From positions 124,001 through 188,000 of the forward strand of contig NZ_VISR01000013.1 in assembly GCF_007827595.1 (NCBI RefSeq): a DNA stretch of 64,000 bases, in the 5' to 3' direction. This document shows positions 40,138 to 49,036 of this stretch, piece after piece. The stretch is from Streptomyces sp. BK340 (GTDB lineage: Bacteria; Actinomycetota; Actinomycetes; Streptomycetales; Streptomycetaceae). How positions within the stretch are numbered: position 1 is the stretch's first letter; every line of letters begins with the position of its first letter. Position numbers and translations under genes: made by a program. The notes under the pieces were generated by a model. It searched no databases and was not told the DNA's origin. It saw only the letters and a program-made list of their open reading frames with translations.

Positions 40138-41526
40138 TCACACTTCGGCGTAGCTGAGCTGGGGCTTCGCCTCGGAAGCTGCGGCCGCAGCGGGAACCTG
40201 GCCCGCCGGGCGGCGAAGGTATACGGCCCAGGTGATGACGAAGCAGGCGCCGTAGAAGGCGAGGAAGGCGACGAAGGCGCCCGTGCCGGAGCCGTAGGAG
40301 AGGAAGGACTGACGGAACGCCATGTTGATGCCGACACCGCCGAGCGCGCCGACGGCGCCGATGAGTCCCATGGAGGCACCGGACAGGCGCCGGCCGTGGG
40401 CGGCCGCCTCCTCGCCCCGGAGTCCCTTGGCGACGGCCTTGGCCTGGAAGATCCCGGGGATCATCTTGTACGTCGACCCGTTGCCGAGCCCGCTGAGCAC
40501 GAACAGCACGACGAAGACCGACACGAACAGCGGCAGGGACTTCTGCATGCTGGCGAAGACGAGCACGGCGGTGGCGGCGGCCATGCCGACGTAGTTCCAG
40601 AGGGTGATGCGGGCCCCGCCGTAGCGGTCGGCGAGCCAGCCGCCGACGGGCCGGATGAGCGAGCCGAGCAGCGGGCCGACGAAGGTGAGGTAGGCGGCCT
40701 GCAGCGGGGTGCGCCCGAACTGGTTCGTCAGGACCTGTCCGAAGGCGAAGCTGTACCCGATGAAGGAGCCGAACGTCCCGACGTAGAGGAACGCCATGAT
40801 CCAGGTGTGGGCGTCCTTGGCCGCGTCCTTGGCTGCGCCGGTGTCGTTCTTCACGGAGGCGAGGTTGTCCATGAACACCGCGGCGAGGACGGCGGCGACG
40901 ACGATCAGCGGGATGTAGATCCCGAGCAGCACCCGCGGCCCGCCGCTCGCCCCGATGATCGCGAGGGCGACCAGCTGGATGACCGGGACGCCGATGTTCC
41001 CGCCGCCGGCGTTGAGGCCGAGGGCCCACCCCTTCTTGCGCAGCGGGAAGAAGGCGTTGATGTTGGTCATGCTGGAGGCGAAGTTCCCGCCGCCGATGCC
41101 CGCGAGCAGACCGACCAGGAGGAAGGTGTCGAAGGACGTACCCGGCTTCATGACGAGGAAGGCGGCGACCGTCGGCACCAGCAGCAGACCGGCCGAGACG
41201 ATCGTCCAGTTCCGCCCGCCGAAGACGGCGACGGCGAAGGTGTAGGGGACGCGGACGGCGGCGCCGACGAGCGTGACCACCGAGGTCAGCAGGAACTTGT
41301 CCGCCGGGGTCAGCCCGTACTCCGGGCCCATGAAGAGCACCAGTACGGACCACATGGTCCAGATCGAGAATCCGATGTGCTCGGAGAGGACGGAGAAGAG
41401 CAGGTTCCGGCGGGCGACCTTCTCACCGGTCGCGTTCCAGAACGCCTCGTCCTCCGGATCCCACTGCTCGATCCAGCGGCCTCCCCTGCTGCTGCTCGCG
41501 GCGGGGGCTGTACTCGGGGCTGTCAT
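40138..41526 (-). CDS. narK: NarK-type nitrate/nitrite transporter
   Basis: A 462-residue MFS protein with 12 helices. Two nitrate signatures are visible: GIGGGNFASSMTNINAFFPL followed by RKKGWALGLNAGGGNIGVP, and in the second half VLSGLGNGSTYKMIPGIFQ. The basic residues near the pore are kept (VGAAVRVPYTF, GSLIRPVGGWLADRYGG). It imports nitrate for assimilation or exports nitrite. The upstream region has a possible GlnR-type site, and nnaR follows, so nitrogen control is expected. Confidence 0.95.
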   Translation of the reverse strand: MTAPSTAPAASSSRGGRWIEQWDPEDEAFWNATGEKVARRNLLFSVLSEHIGFSIWTMWSVLVLFMGPEYGLTPADKFLLTSVVTLVGAAVRVPYTFAVAVFGGRNWTIVSAGLLLVPTVAAFLVMKPGTSFDTFLLVGLLAGIGGGNFASSMTNINAFFPLRKKGWALGLNAGGGNIGVPVIQLVALAIIGASGGPRVLLGIYIPLIVVAAVLAAVFMDNLASVKNDTGAAKDAAKDAHTWIMAFLYVGTFGSFIGYSFAFGQVLTNQFGRTPLQAAYLTFVGPLLGSLIRPVGGWLADRYGGARITLWNYVGMAAATAVLVFASMQKSLPLFVSVFVVLFVLSGLGNGSTYKMIPGIFQAKAVAKGLRGEEAAAHGRRLSGASMGLIGAVGALGGVGINMAFRQSFLSYGSGTGAFVAFLAFYGACFVITWAVYLRRPAGQVPAAAAASEAKPQLSYAEV

Positions 41527-41563
41527 GACGCCTCCACGGTGCTCCGGGGCTCAGGTGGTTCCG

Positions 41564-41629
41564 GGTGATGAGCGGTGATGAGCGGTGATGAGTCCCGAAG
41601 GTAGGGAGGGCGCGTTTCCTGCCTGTGGC
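41564..41629 (-). promoter_or_regulatory. narK upstream region: tandem 10-mers and possible GlnR box
   Basis: GGTGATGAGC occurs three times in a row (41564-41592, plus strand). Just upstream of it on the minus strand GCCAC-n6-GAAAC (41614-41629) fits the GlnR pattern GTnAC-n6-GAAAC with one mismatch. A GTCAC lies a further half-turn away. GlnR control of narK is known in Streptomyces; this exact site is inference. Confidence 0.4.
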
Positions 41630-41711
41630 TGTGGGTGACCGGAAGGGAACGTTGCTCTCACTCGCGAGGAGAGCCGTCGGTGAGGGAAGAATCGGGGGCC
41701 ATGGGAACGCC

Positions 41712-42677
41712 TCAGTCGCGCGGGTTCATCGCATCGTCATCCATGGCCGGAATCCATCGGTCGGCGGGTCGTCGCAGCCAGCCCTCGGCCTTCGCGATCT
41801 CGGCCGCGGCCCTCCGGAGCGCGTCCAGCGCGGGGTGGACCAGCCCCCTGCGCCAGACGAGCGAGACGGGTGACAGCGGAACGGGGTCGACGAGCGGCCG
41901 CAACACCGTGCGGGGCATGACGGGGAAGTCCACGACGGCCAGGATCGGGTTGCGGGTCTTGGACATGATCCGCTCGAACTCCTCGTCCCCGACCGCCAGC
42001 GGAAGAGGGGGCGCGAGCCGGATGCCGCGCCCTTCGAAGAGGCGAAGGGCCAGGTCGGTCCACTCCCGGGTCCGCGGGTTCCCAGCACCGGCGTACACGG
42101 TCTCCCCGGCCAGCGCCGCCAGCGGCACCTCCGGCCGCGCGGCCAGCGGGTGGTCCTCGGGCAGCAGCACCGCCATCGGCTCGTAGCGCACGGGCTGCTG
42201 CTCCAGACCGGAGCGCAGGGCCGGGTCCAGGCCCGCGAAGCGCCCGAAGGAGGCGTCGAGCCGGCCGGCGAGCAGATCGGCCGCGGCTCCGGTGAGGCCG
42301 CTCTCGTAGCGGGCCATCAGCTCGCAGTCGGGGGCGAGTTCCCGGGCCCGGTGCAGCACACGGCGGCCGGTGGCCAGGCCCGCGGAGTTGAGGTCGACCA
42401 GCAGCGGCCGGGCCTGGCCGAAGGCGGCGAGCAGGTCGTCCTGGGCGGCGAGAACCCGCCGGGCGTGCGGCAGCAGCCGCTCGCCGTCCGCGGTCAGCGT
42501 CACCTGCCGGGTGGTCCGCACGAACAGCTCGGCACCCAGCTCCCGCTCCAGCCGCCGCACGTCCCGGCTGAGCGCCTGCTGGGCGACGTACAGGCGGGCC
42601 GCGGCGCGGGTGAAGTGCAGCTCCTCGGCGACGGCGAGGAAGGCGCGCAGGAGGCGGGGCTCTATGGCGGCGGGCAT
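41712..42677 (-). CDS. LysR-family regulator
   Basis: A 321-residue LysR protein. The N-terminal winged helix is typical: PRLLRAFLAVAEELHFTRAA, then RLYVAQQALSRDVRRLEREL and LFVRTTRQVTLTADGERLLP. The effector domain follows to the end (VAVLLPEDHPLAARP-like AVLLPEDHPLAARPEVPLAA). The ATG at 42677 gives a standard LysR start. It is divergent from an MFS gene across an 84-bp spacer, the usual layout for a regulator and its target. Confidence 0.92.
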   Translation of the reverse strand: MPAAIEPRLLRAFLAVAEELHFTRAAARLYVAQQALSRDVRRLERELGAELFVRTTRQVTLTADGERLLPHARRVLAAQDDLLAAFGQARPLLVDLNSAGLATGRRVLHRARELAPDCELMARYESGLTGAAADLLAGRLDASFGRFAGLDPALRSGLEQQPVRYEPMAVLLPEDHPLAARPEVPLAALAGETVYAGAGNPRTREWTDLALRLFEGRGIRLAPPLPLAVGDEEFERIMSKTRNPILAVVDFPVMPRTVLRPLVDPVPLSPVSLVWRRGLVHPALDALRRAAAEIAKAEGWLRRPADRWIPAMDDDAMNPRD

Positions 42678-42761
42678 GGCGGGCAATTTACAACGCTGGT
42701 GCGTGAATCGGCATCGAGAAGGTGTTGGACCCGGTGATCGACTCCGGGCGAACGTAGAGCC

Positions 42762-44066
42762 ATGCCGCACCAGACCGCCGAAGACACCCGAATACCCAGC
42801 GGACCAGCACGATCAACCGGATACCGCCGTCTCTTCTCCCTCCCCGGCACCCGCGCCTTCACCGCCGGCAACCTGATCGCCCGCCTCCCCATGGGCATGT
42901 TCGGCGTGAGTGCGGTCGTGATGATCGCCGGGTCCCGGGGCTCGTACGCCCTCGCCGGTGCCGTCACGGCCACCGGGCTCGCGGCGACCGGGCTGGCCGG
43001 GCCCTGGATCGCCCGGCTCGTCGACCGGCACGGGCAGGCCCGGGTCGCCGTACCGGCCACGCTCGTCGCCGTGCTCGGCAGCCTCGCGCTGCTGCTGTGC
43101 GTGCGCTACGACGCCCCCGACTGGACCCTGTTCGCCGCGTACGCCGCCACCGCGGCCACCCCGAACATCGGCGGCCTGTCCCGCGCCCGCTGGGCCCATC
43201 TGCTGCGCGACGACCCCGGCGCACTGCACACCGCGAACTCCTTCGAGCAGGCGGCCGACGAGCTGTGCTTCATGCTCGGCCCCGTGCTGGCGTCCTTCCT
43301 GACCGGCACGTTCTTCCCGGAGGCGGGCACACTCGCCGGGACCGTCCTGCTGCTGGCAGGCATGCTGCTGTTCACCGCGCAGCGGGCGACCGAGCCGCCT
43401 CCACAGGCCCGTTCGAAGGCTCCGTCACCACTGCGGAGCCCGGGAATGCCCCCGCTGCTGGCCTGCTTCGTGGCGACCGGCGCGGTGTTCGGCTCGATGG
43501 AGGTGGTCACCATCGCCTACGCCGACGCCCAGGGGCATCGCGCGGCGGCCGGTGCGGTCCTCGCGCTGCAGGCGGCCGGCTCCTGCGCGGCGGGCCTGCT
43601 GTACGGGTCGCTGAAGCCGGCCGGCCTCCGCCTCTCCCGGTGCCTGCTCGCGATGGCCGGGCTGATGACCCTGCCCTGGCTGGCGGCCGCCACCGCGGGT
43701 TCGCTCACGGTCCTGGCGGGCGCGCTGCTCCTGGCCGGCATGGCGACCGCGCCGACGATGGTGACCGCGATGACCCAGGTGCAGGAGCGCACCCCGGCGG
43801 ACCGGCTCAACGAGGGCATGAGCCTCGTCGTCACCGGCCTGCTCACCGGCATCGCATGCGGCTCGGCGGCCGGCGGCTGGGCGGCGGACCACCTCTCCCC
43901 CGCCCTCGCCTACGCCGTCCCGGCCGCCGCGGCGGGCACGGCCGTGCTCATCAACTCGGCTGCGGCGGCCACGCGTTCCTCCCGCCGAACCGCCGACCGC
44001 CATGCCCGTCACACCGGCGACCGCGCGAGCACCGCGCCCCGCGACGCACCCCGCAACGCGTCCTGA
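42762..44066 (+). CDS. MFS transporter controlled by the divergent LysR protein
   Basis: A 434-residue, 12-helix transporter of the efflux type. Helix 1 starts at LFSLPGTRAFTAGNLIARLP. The helix 2-3 loop is GPWIARLVDRHGQARVAVP. ATPNIGGLSRARWAHLL and SFEQAADELCFMLGP are hallmarks of a streptomycete MFS group resembling sugar or drug exporters. The C-terminal tail is hydrophilic (Arg/Ala/Thr). The substrate is unknown; control by the adjacent LysR protein is inferred from layout. Confidence 0.88.
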   Translation: MPHQTAEDTRIPSGPARSTGYRRLFSLPGTRAFTAGNLIARLPMGMFGVSAVVMIAGSRGSYALAGAVTATGLAATGLAGPWIARLVDRHGQARVAVPATLVAVLGSLALLLCVRYDAPDWTLFAAYAATAATPNIGGLSRARWAHLLRDDPGALHTANSFEQAADELCFMLGPVLASFLTGTFFPEAGTLAGTVLLLAGMLLFTAQRATEPPPQARSKAPSPLRSPGMPPLLACFVATGAVFGSMEVVTIAYADAQGHRAAAGAVLALQAAGSCAAGLLYGSLKPAGLRLSRCLLAMAGLMTLPWLAAATAGSLTVLAGALLLAGMATAPTMVTAMTQVQERTPADRLNEGMSLVVTGLLTGIACGSAAGGWAADHLSPALAYAVPAAAAGTAVLINSAAAATRSSRRTADRHARHTGDRASTAPRDAPRNAS

Positions 44067-44229
44067 GGGCCCGCTCCGTCTCAGGGACGCGTCCCAAACC
44101 GCAGGTCAGAGACTTGGGACGAGCAAGGGGTACGACAAAGCAGCCCATTCCGCGCCGCGTTGAGGTCGCCCGGCATGCAGAATTCAATCCGCCGCGGCAA
44201 CGGATCTCCCCTCGACGAAGGAAAAGCGC

Positions 44230-44679
44230 ATGATTCTCAGCAAGTTCGGCCGGCGTGCGGGCGTCGCGGCGGCAAGTGCCGCGCTGGCGCTGGGTGTGTC
44301 CGCGGGGCAGGCGAGCGCGACGGACAGCAACGTCTCCTCGTGGTCCACGAGCTCGCGATGCGACGGCTACTTCTTCTGCCTGTACTACTCGCCGAACCAC
44401 GCGGGGGGCATGGTGGGCTACAACGTCACCCAGGTCTCCACGATCTCCGGCAACTTCAACGACGGCCACATCATCCGCAACGATGCCGCGTCCATGGAGA
44501 ACTCCGTGTACTGCGACGTGCGCACCTGGGTCTACCCCAACTACGTGGGCAACTCGAACTACATCGACGGCGGCTCCGGCGGCAACCTCAACGGGCAGCT
44601 GCGGAACAACGAGGCGTCCATCGCGATCGACGGTCACTACGGGGGCCACGACCCGTACGACCAGTGCCCCGACGTCTGA
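44230..44679 (+). CDS. secreted peptidase-inhibitor family I36-like protein
   Basis: A 149-residue exported protein. The signal peptide ends at ASA, near residue 30. The mature part is rich in Asn, Gly, Ser and Tyr and has Cys residues at CDGYFFCLYYS, YCDVRTW and DQCPDV, probably two disulfides. The segment CLYYSPNHAGGMVGYN is the crystallin-like I36 motif (CxYxxxxxxGxxxxY). Family I36 includes SMI, an inhibitor of metalloproteases. The ATG follows AAGGAAA. The lipoprotein gene lies 20 bp downstream, so the two may be cotranscribed. Confidence 0.82.
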   Translation: MILSKFGRRAGVAAASAALALGVSAGQASATDSNVSSWSTSSRCDGYFFCLYYSPNHAGGMVGYNVTQVSTISGNFNDGHIIRNDAASMENSVYCDVRTWVYPNYVGNSNYIDGGSGGNLNGQLRNNEASIAIDGHYGGHDPYDQCPDV

Positions 44680-44698
44680 TCCGGACGGGGAAAAGAAC

Positions 44699-45625
44699 AT
44701 GATCGCCGCATGCGCCCTCCGGCGAGGCCTGAAGGCGGGGACGCTGCTGCTCGCGCTCACCACCGCGGTGGGCTGCGCGGGCCGGCCGGACCCGCCGTCG
44801 GCCGCCGCGGCCACGCCCGTTCCCACGCCCACGCCCGGTCCGGCGCAGGTCATGAACCTGCACCTGCCGATCGAGGACTACATGCTCACGCCCGAGCAGA
44901 CGGCGCGGCGCGGCTGGGTGCACGGCAGGATCGTCGAGGACTGCATGAAGAAGTACGGCCTCGACTTCCCCATGGGGCCGAAGCCCGTGGCCTCCGCCGC
45001 CGACTCGGTGATGTACCGCAGGTACGGCGTGACGGATCCCGCGAGCGTCGCGACCTGGGGGTACCACCTGCCGCGCACGAAGTCGTCGGCGCCGGCCGGC
45101 AGCGCGGCGCTGAGGCCGTCCGCCGCAGAGCAGGCGGTCATGTTCGCCAGGAACGCCGAGCGCCGGCCGGTGACCGCCTACAAGGGCCGCAAGCTGCCCG
45201 AGGGAGGGTGCGAGGGCGAGGCCGCCCGGCGGATCGGCACCGGTGCCGGACCCGACGGGATCGTCGCGGCCACCAAGAGCGACAGCTTCGCCCGCTCGCT
45301 GGCCGACCCCCGGGTACGGAAGGTCTTCGCCCGCTGGTCGGCCTGCATGCGGACACACGGCTTCGACGAACCGGACCCGATGGAGGCGGGGGCCAAGCTG
45401 CCCTCGGTCCAGCGGGCCGAGCCGGACCGCACGGAGATCCGCGAGGCCCGGGCCGACGTCGGCTGCAAGGAGAGCACCAACCTGGTGGGCGTCTGGTTCG
45501 CCGTCGAGTCGGAGTACCAGAACGCCGCGATCGCCGGCCGGCAGAAGGAGTTCAAGGCCGCCCAGGCCGAGCGTGACGCGGAGAACTCCCGCATCACGCG
45601 GCTGGCCCGCGCGTACGGGGCATGA
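44699..45625 (+). CDS. lipoprotein of unknown function
   Basis: A 308-residue exported lipoprotein. The N-terminus is basic then hydrophobic with lipobox AVGC at about residues 23-26, followed by a Pro/Thr linker. The mature part has four further Cys (VEDCMKKYG, EGGCEGEA, WSACMRTHGF, DVGCKEST), which could form two disulfides. The helical segment ending EFKAAQAERDAENSRITRLA is at the C-terminus. Such proteins (ACMRxHGF pattern) are widespread in Streptomyces but uncharacterised. The ATG has GGGGA eight bases upstream. Confidence 0.8.
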   Translation: MIAACALRRGLKAGTLLLALTTAVGCAGRPDPPSAAAATPVPTPTPGPAQVMNLHLPIEDYMLTPEQTARRGWVHGRIVEDCMKKYGLDFPMGPKPVASAADSVMYRRYGVTDPASVATWGYHLPRTKSSAPAGSAALRPSAAEQAVMFARNAERRPVTAYKGRKLPEGGCEGEAARRIGTGAGPDGIVAATKSDSFARSLADPRVRKVFARWSACMRTHGFDEPDPMEAGAKLPSVQRAEPDRTEIREARADVGCKESTNLVGVWFAVESEYQNAAIAGRQKEFKAAQAERDAENSRITRLARAYGA

Positions 45626-45646
45626 CGGGGGTATGTCCCGGACAAC

Positions 45647-45684
45647 GGCGAAGGCCCCGCTGCCGAGGCAGCGGGGCCTTCGCC
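45647..45684. terminator. bidirectional terminator between lipoprotein gene and tmRNA
   Basis: GGCGAAGGCCCCGCTGCC pairs perfectly with GGCAGCGGGGCCTTCGCC around a two-base loop: an 18-bp stem. It stops the lipoprotein transcript from one side and tmRNA from the other. Confidence 0.93.
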
Positions 45685-45697
45685 CACATGGGATGAG

Positions 45698-46063
45698 TGG
45701 AGATGGCGGGAATCGAACCCGCGTCCAACGGTGCGGAATCAGGGCTTCTCCGTGTGCAGTCCGCTGTGATTTTCTCGGCCCCGGCGATCACGCGAACAAG
45801 TCGCCGACGGGCCCAGTCACTGTTTGGTTTCCCTCTTCACCCCGTGACCGGGATCAAGGTTTAGTTCCCTAGCTGATGCCAGGATCCGGGTCGGGAACAG
45901 CCCCGGGCTGACACTTCGCAAGTCGCTACTTAGGCAGCGAGGGCGAAGGAATCGCGCTTGGTGTTGGCGATTATTTTTTGCGACATATGGTTTACGAGAT
46001 CATTGCCGCTTCCTCGACACGCTTCCCCTGCTTCGACAACCGCTGTCGAAACCGATCATCCCC
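45698..46063 (-). ncRNA. ssrA: tmRNA
   Basis: A 366-base tmRNA. Its 5' end GGGGATG pairs with CATCTCC near the 3' end, and CCA is encoded (45698-45700). The T-arm GCGGGTTCGATTCCCGC is plain. The tag frame at 45930-45968 encodes ANTKRDSFALAA followed by TAA, with the resume codon GCC. It rescues stalled ribosomes together with SmpB, whose gene lies about 110 bp upstream on the same strand. Confidence 0.97.
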
Positions 46064-46173
46064 ATGTTGATTTTTCAATCCCCTCGGGCGAGGGGGGTGC
46101 ACCCTCTGTGGAGTGCGATGCCATTGTACGTGACCGACGCACGCCGATGCCAGCTCATTACCGGCGGCCCGGG

Positions 46174-46728
46174 CTAGACGCCGCGCTGCTTCCGCTTCGC
46201 CGCCGCGATCGCACGGTCCGACTCACGCCGGTCCTGCTTCTCCCGCAGGGTCTGCCGCTTGTCGTACTCCTTCTTGCCTCGTGCGAGGGCGATCTCGGCC
46301 TTCGCACGGCCGTCCTTGAAGTACAGGGCGAGGGGCACGATCGTGTGACCCGTCTCCTGGGCCTTGGACTCCAGCTTGTCGATCTCCTCGCGGTGCAGGA
46401 GAAGCTTGCGCTTGCGGCGCGCGGAGTGGTTGGTCCAGCTGCCCTGGTGGTACTCGGGGATGTGGGCGTTGTGCAGCCACGCCTCACCCCGGTCGATCTG
46501 GACGAAGCCGTCGGTCAGCGAGGTCCGTCCCTCACGCAGCGACTTGACCTCGGTGCCGGTGAGCACGAGCCCGGCCTCGTAGGTGTCGACGATCGCGTAG
46601 TCGTGCCGGGCCTTCTTGTTCTGGGCGACGATCTTGCGCTTGCCGCCCTTCTCGCCGTCCCTGGCCTTCGCGGCCCCACCGCCCTGCTTGGGCTGGGACT
46701 CCTTCGGTACGTACATTCCCTTGCTCAT
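46174..46728 (-). CDS. smpB: SsrA-binding protein
   Basis: A protein of about 184 residues. The SmpB core is complete: IVAQNKKARHDYAIVDTYEA, then GLVLTGTEVKSLREGRTSLT, HIPEYHQGSWTNHSARRKRK, and the basic C-terminal helix GKKEYDKRQTLREKQDRRES. Starts are possible at 46740, 46728 and 46716, none with an ideal ribosome site; the middle one was taken. It carries tmRNA into the empty A site of stalled ribosomes. It is followed by ssrA on the same strand. Confidence 0.95.
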   Translation of the reverse strand: MSKGMYVPKESQPKQGGGAAKARDGEKGGKRKIVAQNKKARHDYAIVDTYEAGLVLTGTEVKSLREGRTSLTDGFVQIDRGEAWLHNAHIPEYHQGSWTNHSARRKRKLLLHREEIDKLESKAQETGHTIVPLALYFKDGRAKAEIALARGKKEYDKRQTLREKQDRRESDRAIAAAKRKQRGV

Positions 46729-46783
46729 AGTGCCGACCATTTTCGCACCATGGAGGGGGTGGGTGGGAAGCGTATTAAGGACG

Positions 46784-48016
46784 CTAGGAGGGGTCGCCGA
46801 GGCCGGTGAGCACCGTCTCCGCCCGCTGGAGCGCCTCCGGCCCCGCCTCCAGGTCCGGGGTGATGCCCCGGCCGTCCACCTTGTGGCCGGAGGGGGTGCG
46901 GTAGTGGCCCACGGTCAGCTCGGCCACCGAGCCGTCGGGCAGCTCGGTCGGCATCTGGATGGAGCCCTTGCCGAAGGTGCGGGAACCGATCACGACCGCG
47001 CGGCCCCGGTCCTGCAGGGCGCCGGTCAGCATCTCGGCCGCGCTCATGGTGCCCCCGTCGACCAGGGCGACCAGGGGCCGGGCGGTGTCACCGCCGGTGT
47101 CCGCGTGCAGGGCGCGCTGGGCGCCGTCGACGTCGTAGGTGGCGACCAGGCCGCCGTCGAGGAAGGCGGAGGCGGTGTCCACCGCCTCGGTGACCAGGCC
47201 GCCGGAGTTCCCGCGCAGGTCGAGCATGATGCCGGCGTCGGCCGGGGCCTGCCGTACGGCGGCGCGGACGGCGGCGGCGGAGCCCTTGGTGAAGGCGGCG
47301 ATCTGGATGACGGTGACTTCGTCGGGCAGCCTGCGGACGGTCACCGAGTCAGTGGACAGGCGGGCCCGGTGCAGGGTCTCGCTCCACGCGCGCGTGCCGC
47401 GCTGCAGGCCGAGCGTGACCGTCGTGCCGGCGGCCGCGTCCTCCGCGTCGCCGCGCAGTAAGGAGACGACCTCGGTGACCGGCCGCCCGTCGACCGTGTC
47501 GCCGTCGACGCTGCGCAGCCGGTCGCCCCTGCGGACCCCGGCGTCGGCCGCGGGCGAGCCGGGCTGCACCCGGGTCACCGCGATCCGGCCGTCCCGCTCG
47601 CGCCTCGCCCACAGGCCCACGCCGGTGTACTGGCCGTCGAGGGCCTCCTGGAACTCCTGGTACTCGCCCTCGGAGTAGACGGCGCCCCAGCGGTCGCCGC
47701 TGCGGCTGACGGCCCGCTCGGCGGCCTCCATGGGCGACTTGCCGTCGGCCATGGCCTCCGCGGCGGCCTGCTGCACGTCCTCGTGCCCGGGATCCGGGTG
47801 CGCGGCACCCGCGGCGGCCTTGCGGCCGGCACCGACCGCCTGGCCGGTGTCCGGGAGGGAGCCGGTGACGGCGCCCGCGACGAGGACGCCGGCGAACACC
47901 AATGTCAGGGCGGCCCCGCGGCGGATGCGGCGGGTTGAATTGAAAGGGGTCGCGCGCAGCGCGTCGGATAGGGCGGCGGTGGGCGACGGGCGGGAGAACA
48001 GGTCTCGGCCTGACAT
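46784..48016 (-). CDS. S41 C-terminal processing protease
   Basis: A 410-residue exported protease. A membrane anchor or uncleaved signal lies at about 33-55 (GAALTLVFAGVLVAGAVTGS). A PDZ domain follows (GVGLWARRERDGRIAVTRVQ, SPAADAGVRRGDRLRSVDGD). The S41 core has LDLRGNSGGLV, catalytic Ser in GGTMSAAEML and Lys in SRTFGKGSIQ. It cleaves proteins from the C-terminus outside the membrane. It lies between smpB and ftsX, an arrangement conserved in Streptomyces. A terminator (48041-48072) separates it from ftsX. Confidence 0.93.
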   Translation of the reverse strand: MSGRDLFSRPSPTAALSDALRATPFNSTRRIRRGAALTLVFAGVLVAGAVTGSLPDTGQAVGAGRKAAAGAAHPDPGHEDVQQAAAEAMADGKSPMEAAERAVSRSGDRWGAVYSEGEYQEFQEALDGQYTGVGLWARRERDGRIAVTRVQPGSPAADAGVRRGDRLRSVDGDTVDGRPVTEVVSLLRGDAEDAAAGTTVTLGLQRGTRAWSETLHRARLSTDSVTVRRLPDEVTVIQIAAFTKGSAAAVRAAVRQAPADAGIMLDLRGNSGGLVTEAVDTASAFLDGGLVATYDVDGAQRALHADTGGDTARPLVALVDGGTMSAAEMLTGALQDRGRAVVIGSRTFGKGSIQMPTELPDGSVAELTVGHYRTPSGHKVDGRGITPDLEAGPEALQRAETVLTGLGDPS

Positions 48017-48040
48017 GGCCGTGAGTCTAGGGGAACGCGA

Positions 48041-48072
48041 AGGGCCGTACGGTCGGATGTCCGTACGGCCCT
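48041..48072 (-). terminator. terminator between ftsX and the S41 protease
   Basis: AGGGCCGTACGG and CCGTACGGCCCT form a 12-bp stem with an eight-base loop, 11 bp after the ftsX stop. Confidence 0.75.
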
Positions 48073-48083
48073 CTTGGGATGCG

Positions 48084-49001
48084 TCACACCTTCAGGTACT
48101 TGCGCAGCGCGAAGAATGCCGCCAGTGACGGCATGAGGACGCTGGTGGCGAGGATCAGCGGGAGCTTGGTCAACACCGCGTCCCAGCCTACGAAGTTGAT
48201 CAGCGTGAGCTTGGCGGACAGCGCCATGCCGTGGTCGATGGTGAAGTACCGCCCGACCACCAGGAAGATGCAGGCGAGGCCACCGCCGATGAGACCGGCG
48301 ACCGCTGCCTCCATGATGAACGGCGCCTGGATGTAGAAGCCCGAGGCACCGACCAGGCGCATGATGCCGGTCTCGCGCCTACGGCTGAACGCCGAGACAC
48401 GCACGGTGTTGACGATCAGCAGCAGCGCGACGAGCAGCATCAGCGCCATCACGCCGAGCGCCGCCCGGTTCATCAGGTTCAGCAGCTGGAAGAGGTTGTC
48501 CAGGATGCCCTTCTGGTCCTGCACCGACTGGACACCGTCGCGCCCGTTGAACGCGGTCGCGATCACCTGGTACTTCTGCGGGTCCTTGAGCTTGATGCGG
48601 TACGACTCCTGCATCTGGTCCGGCGTCAGCGAGCTGGCCAGCGGGGAGTTGCCGAACTGCTCCTTGTAGTGCTTGTACGCCTGGTCCTGCGACTCGTACG
48701 CGACCTTCTCGACGATCGTCATCTTGTGCAGGTCGTTGAGGATCTGCTTCTTCTGGTCCTCGGTGACCGCACCCTTGGCGCAGTTGACGTCCGACTGTGC
48801 GTCGCTCTTGTTGCACAGGAAGATCGAGACGTTGACCTTGTCGTACCAGTACCCCTTCATGGTGCTCACCTGGTCGCTCATCAGCAGCGAACCACCGAAC
48901 AGGGCCAGGGACAGGGCGACGGAGACGATGACGGCGAAGGTCATCGTCAGATTGCGGCGGAGACCGACACCGATCTCCGACAGGACGAACTGGGCGCGCA
49001 T
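48084..49001 (-). CDS. ftsX: cell-division ABC protein, membrane subunit
   Basis: A 305-residue FtsX. The first helix is FAVIVSVALSLALFGGSLLM. A large outer loop with two Cys follows (IFLCNKSDAQSDVNCAKGA). Three more helices follow (ALGVMALMLLVALLLIVNTV, FIMEAAVAGLIGGGLACIFL, LPLILATSVLMPSLAAFFAL). The conserved VRVSAFSRRRETGIMRLVGA links the ABC contact. With FtsE it relays division signals to cell-wall hydrolases; in Streptomyces it is linked to hyphal septation. The gap to ftsE is 35 bp. Confidence 0.96.
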   Translation of the reverse strand: MRAQFVLSEIGVGLRRNLTMTFAVIVSVALSLALFGGSLLMSDQVSTMKGYWYDKVNVSIFLCNKSDAQSDVNCAKGAVTEDQKKQILNDLHKMTIVEKVAYESQDQAYKHYKEQFGNSPLASSLTPDQMQESYRIKLKDPQKYQVIATAFNGRDGVQSVQDQKGILDNLFQLLNLMNRAALGVMALMLLVALLLIVNTVRVSAFSRRRETGIMRLVGASGFYIQAPFIMEAAVAGLIGGGLACIFLVVGRYFTIDHGMALSAKLTLINFVGWDAVLTKLPLILATSVLMPSLAAFFALRKYLKV

Positions 49002-49036
49002 GGCGTCTGGTTAAGCCTTTCCGTGGATCTCGTCGG

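Noticed and set aside
38784..41568. Very long plus-strand frames opposite nnaR and narK
   Set aside because: Both minus-strand genes have clear family motifs; the plus-strand products are biased in composition and unlike any protein family.
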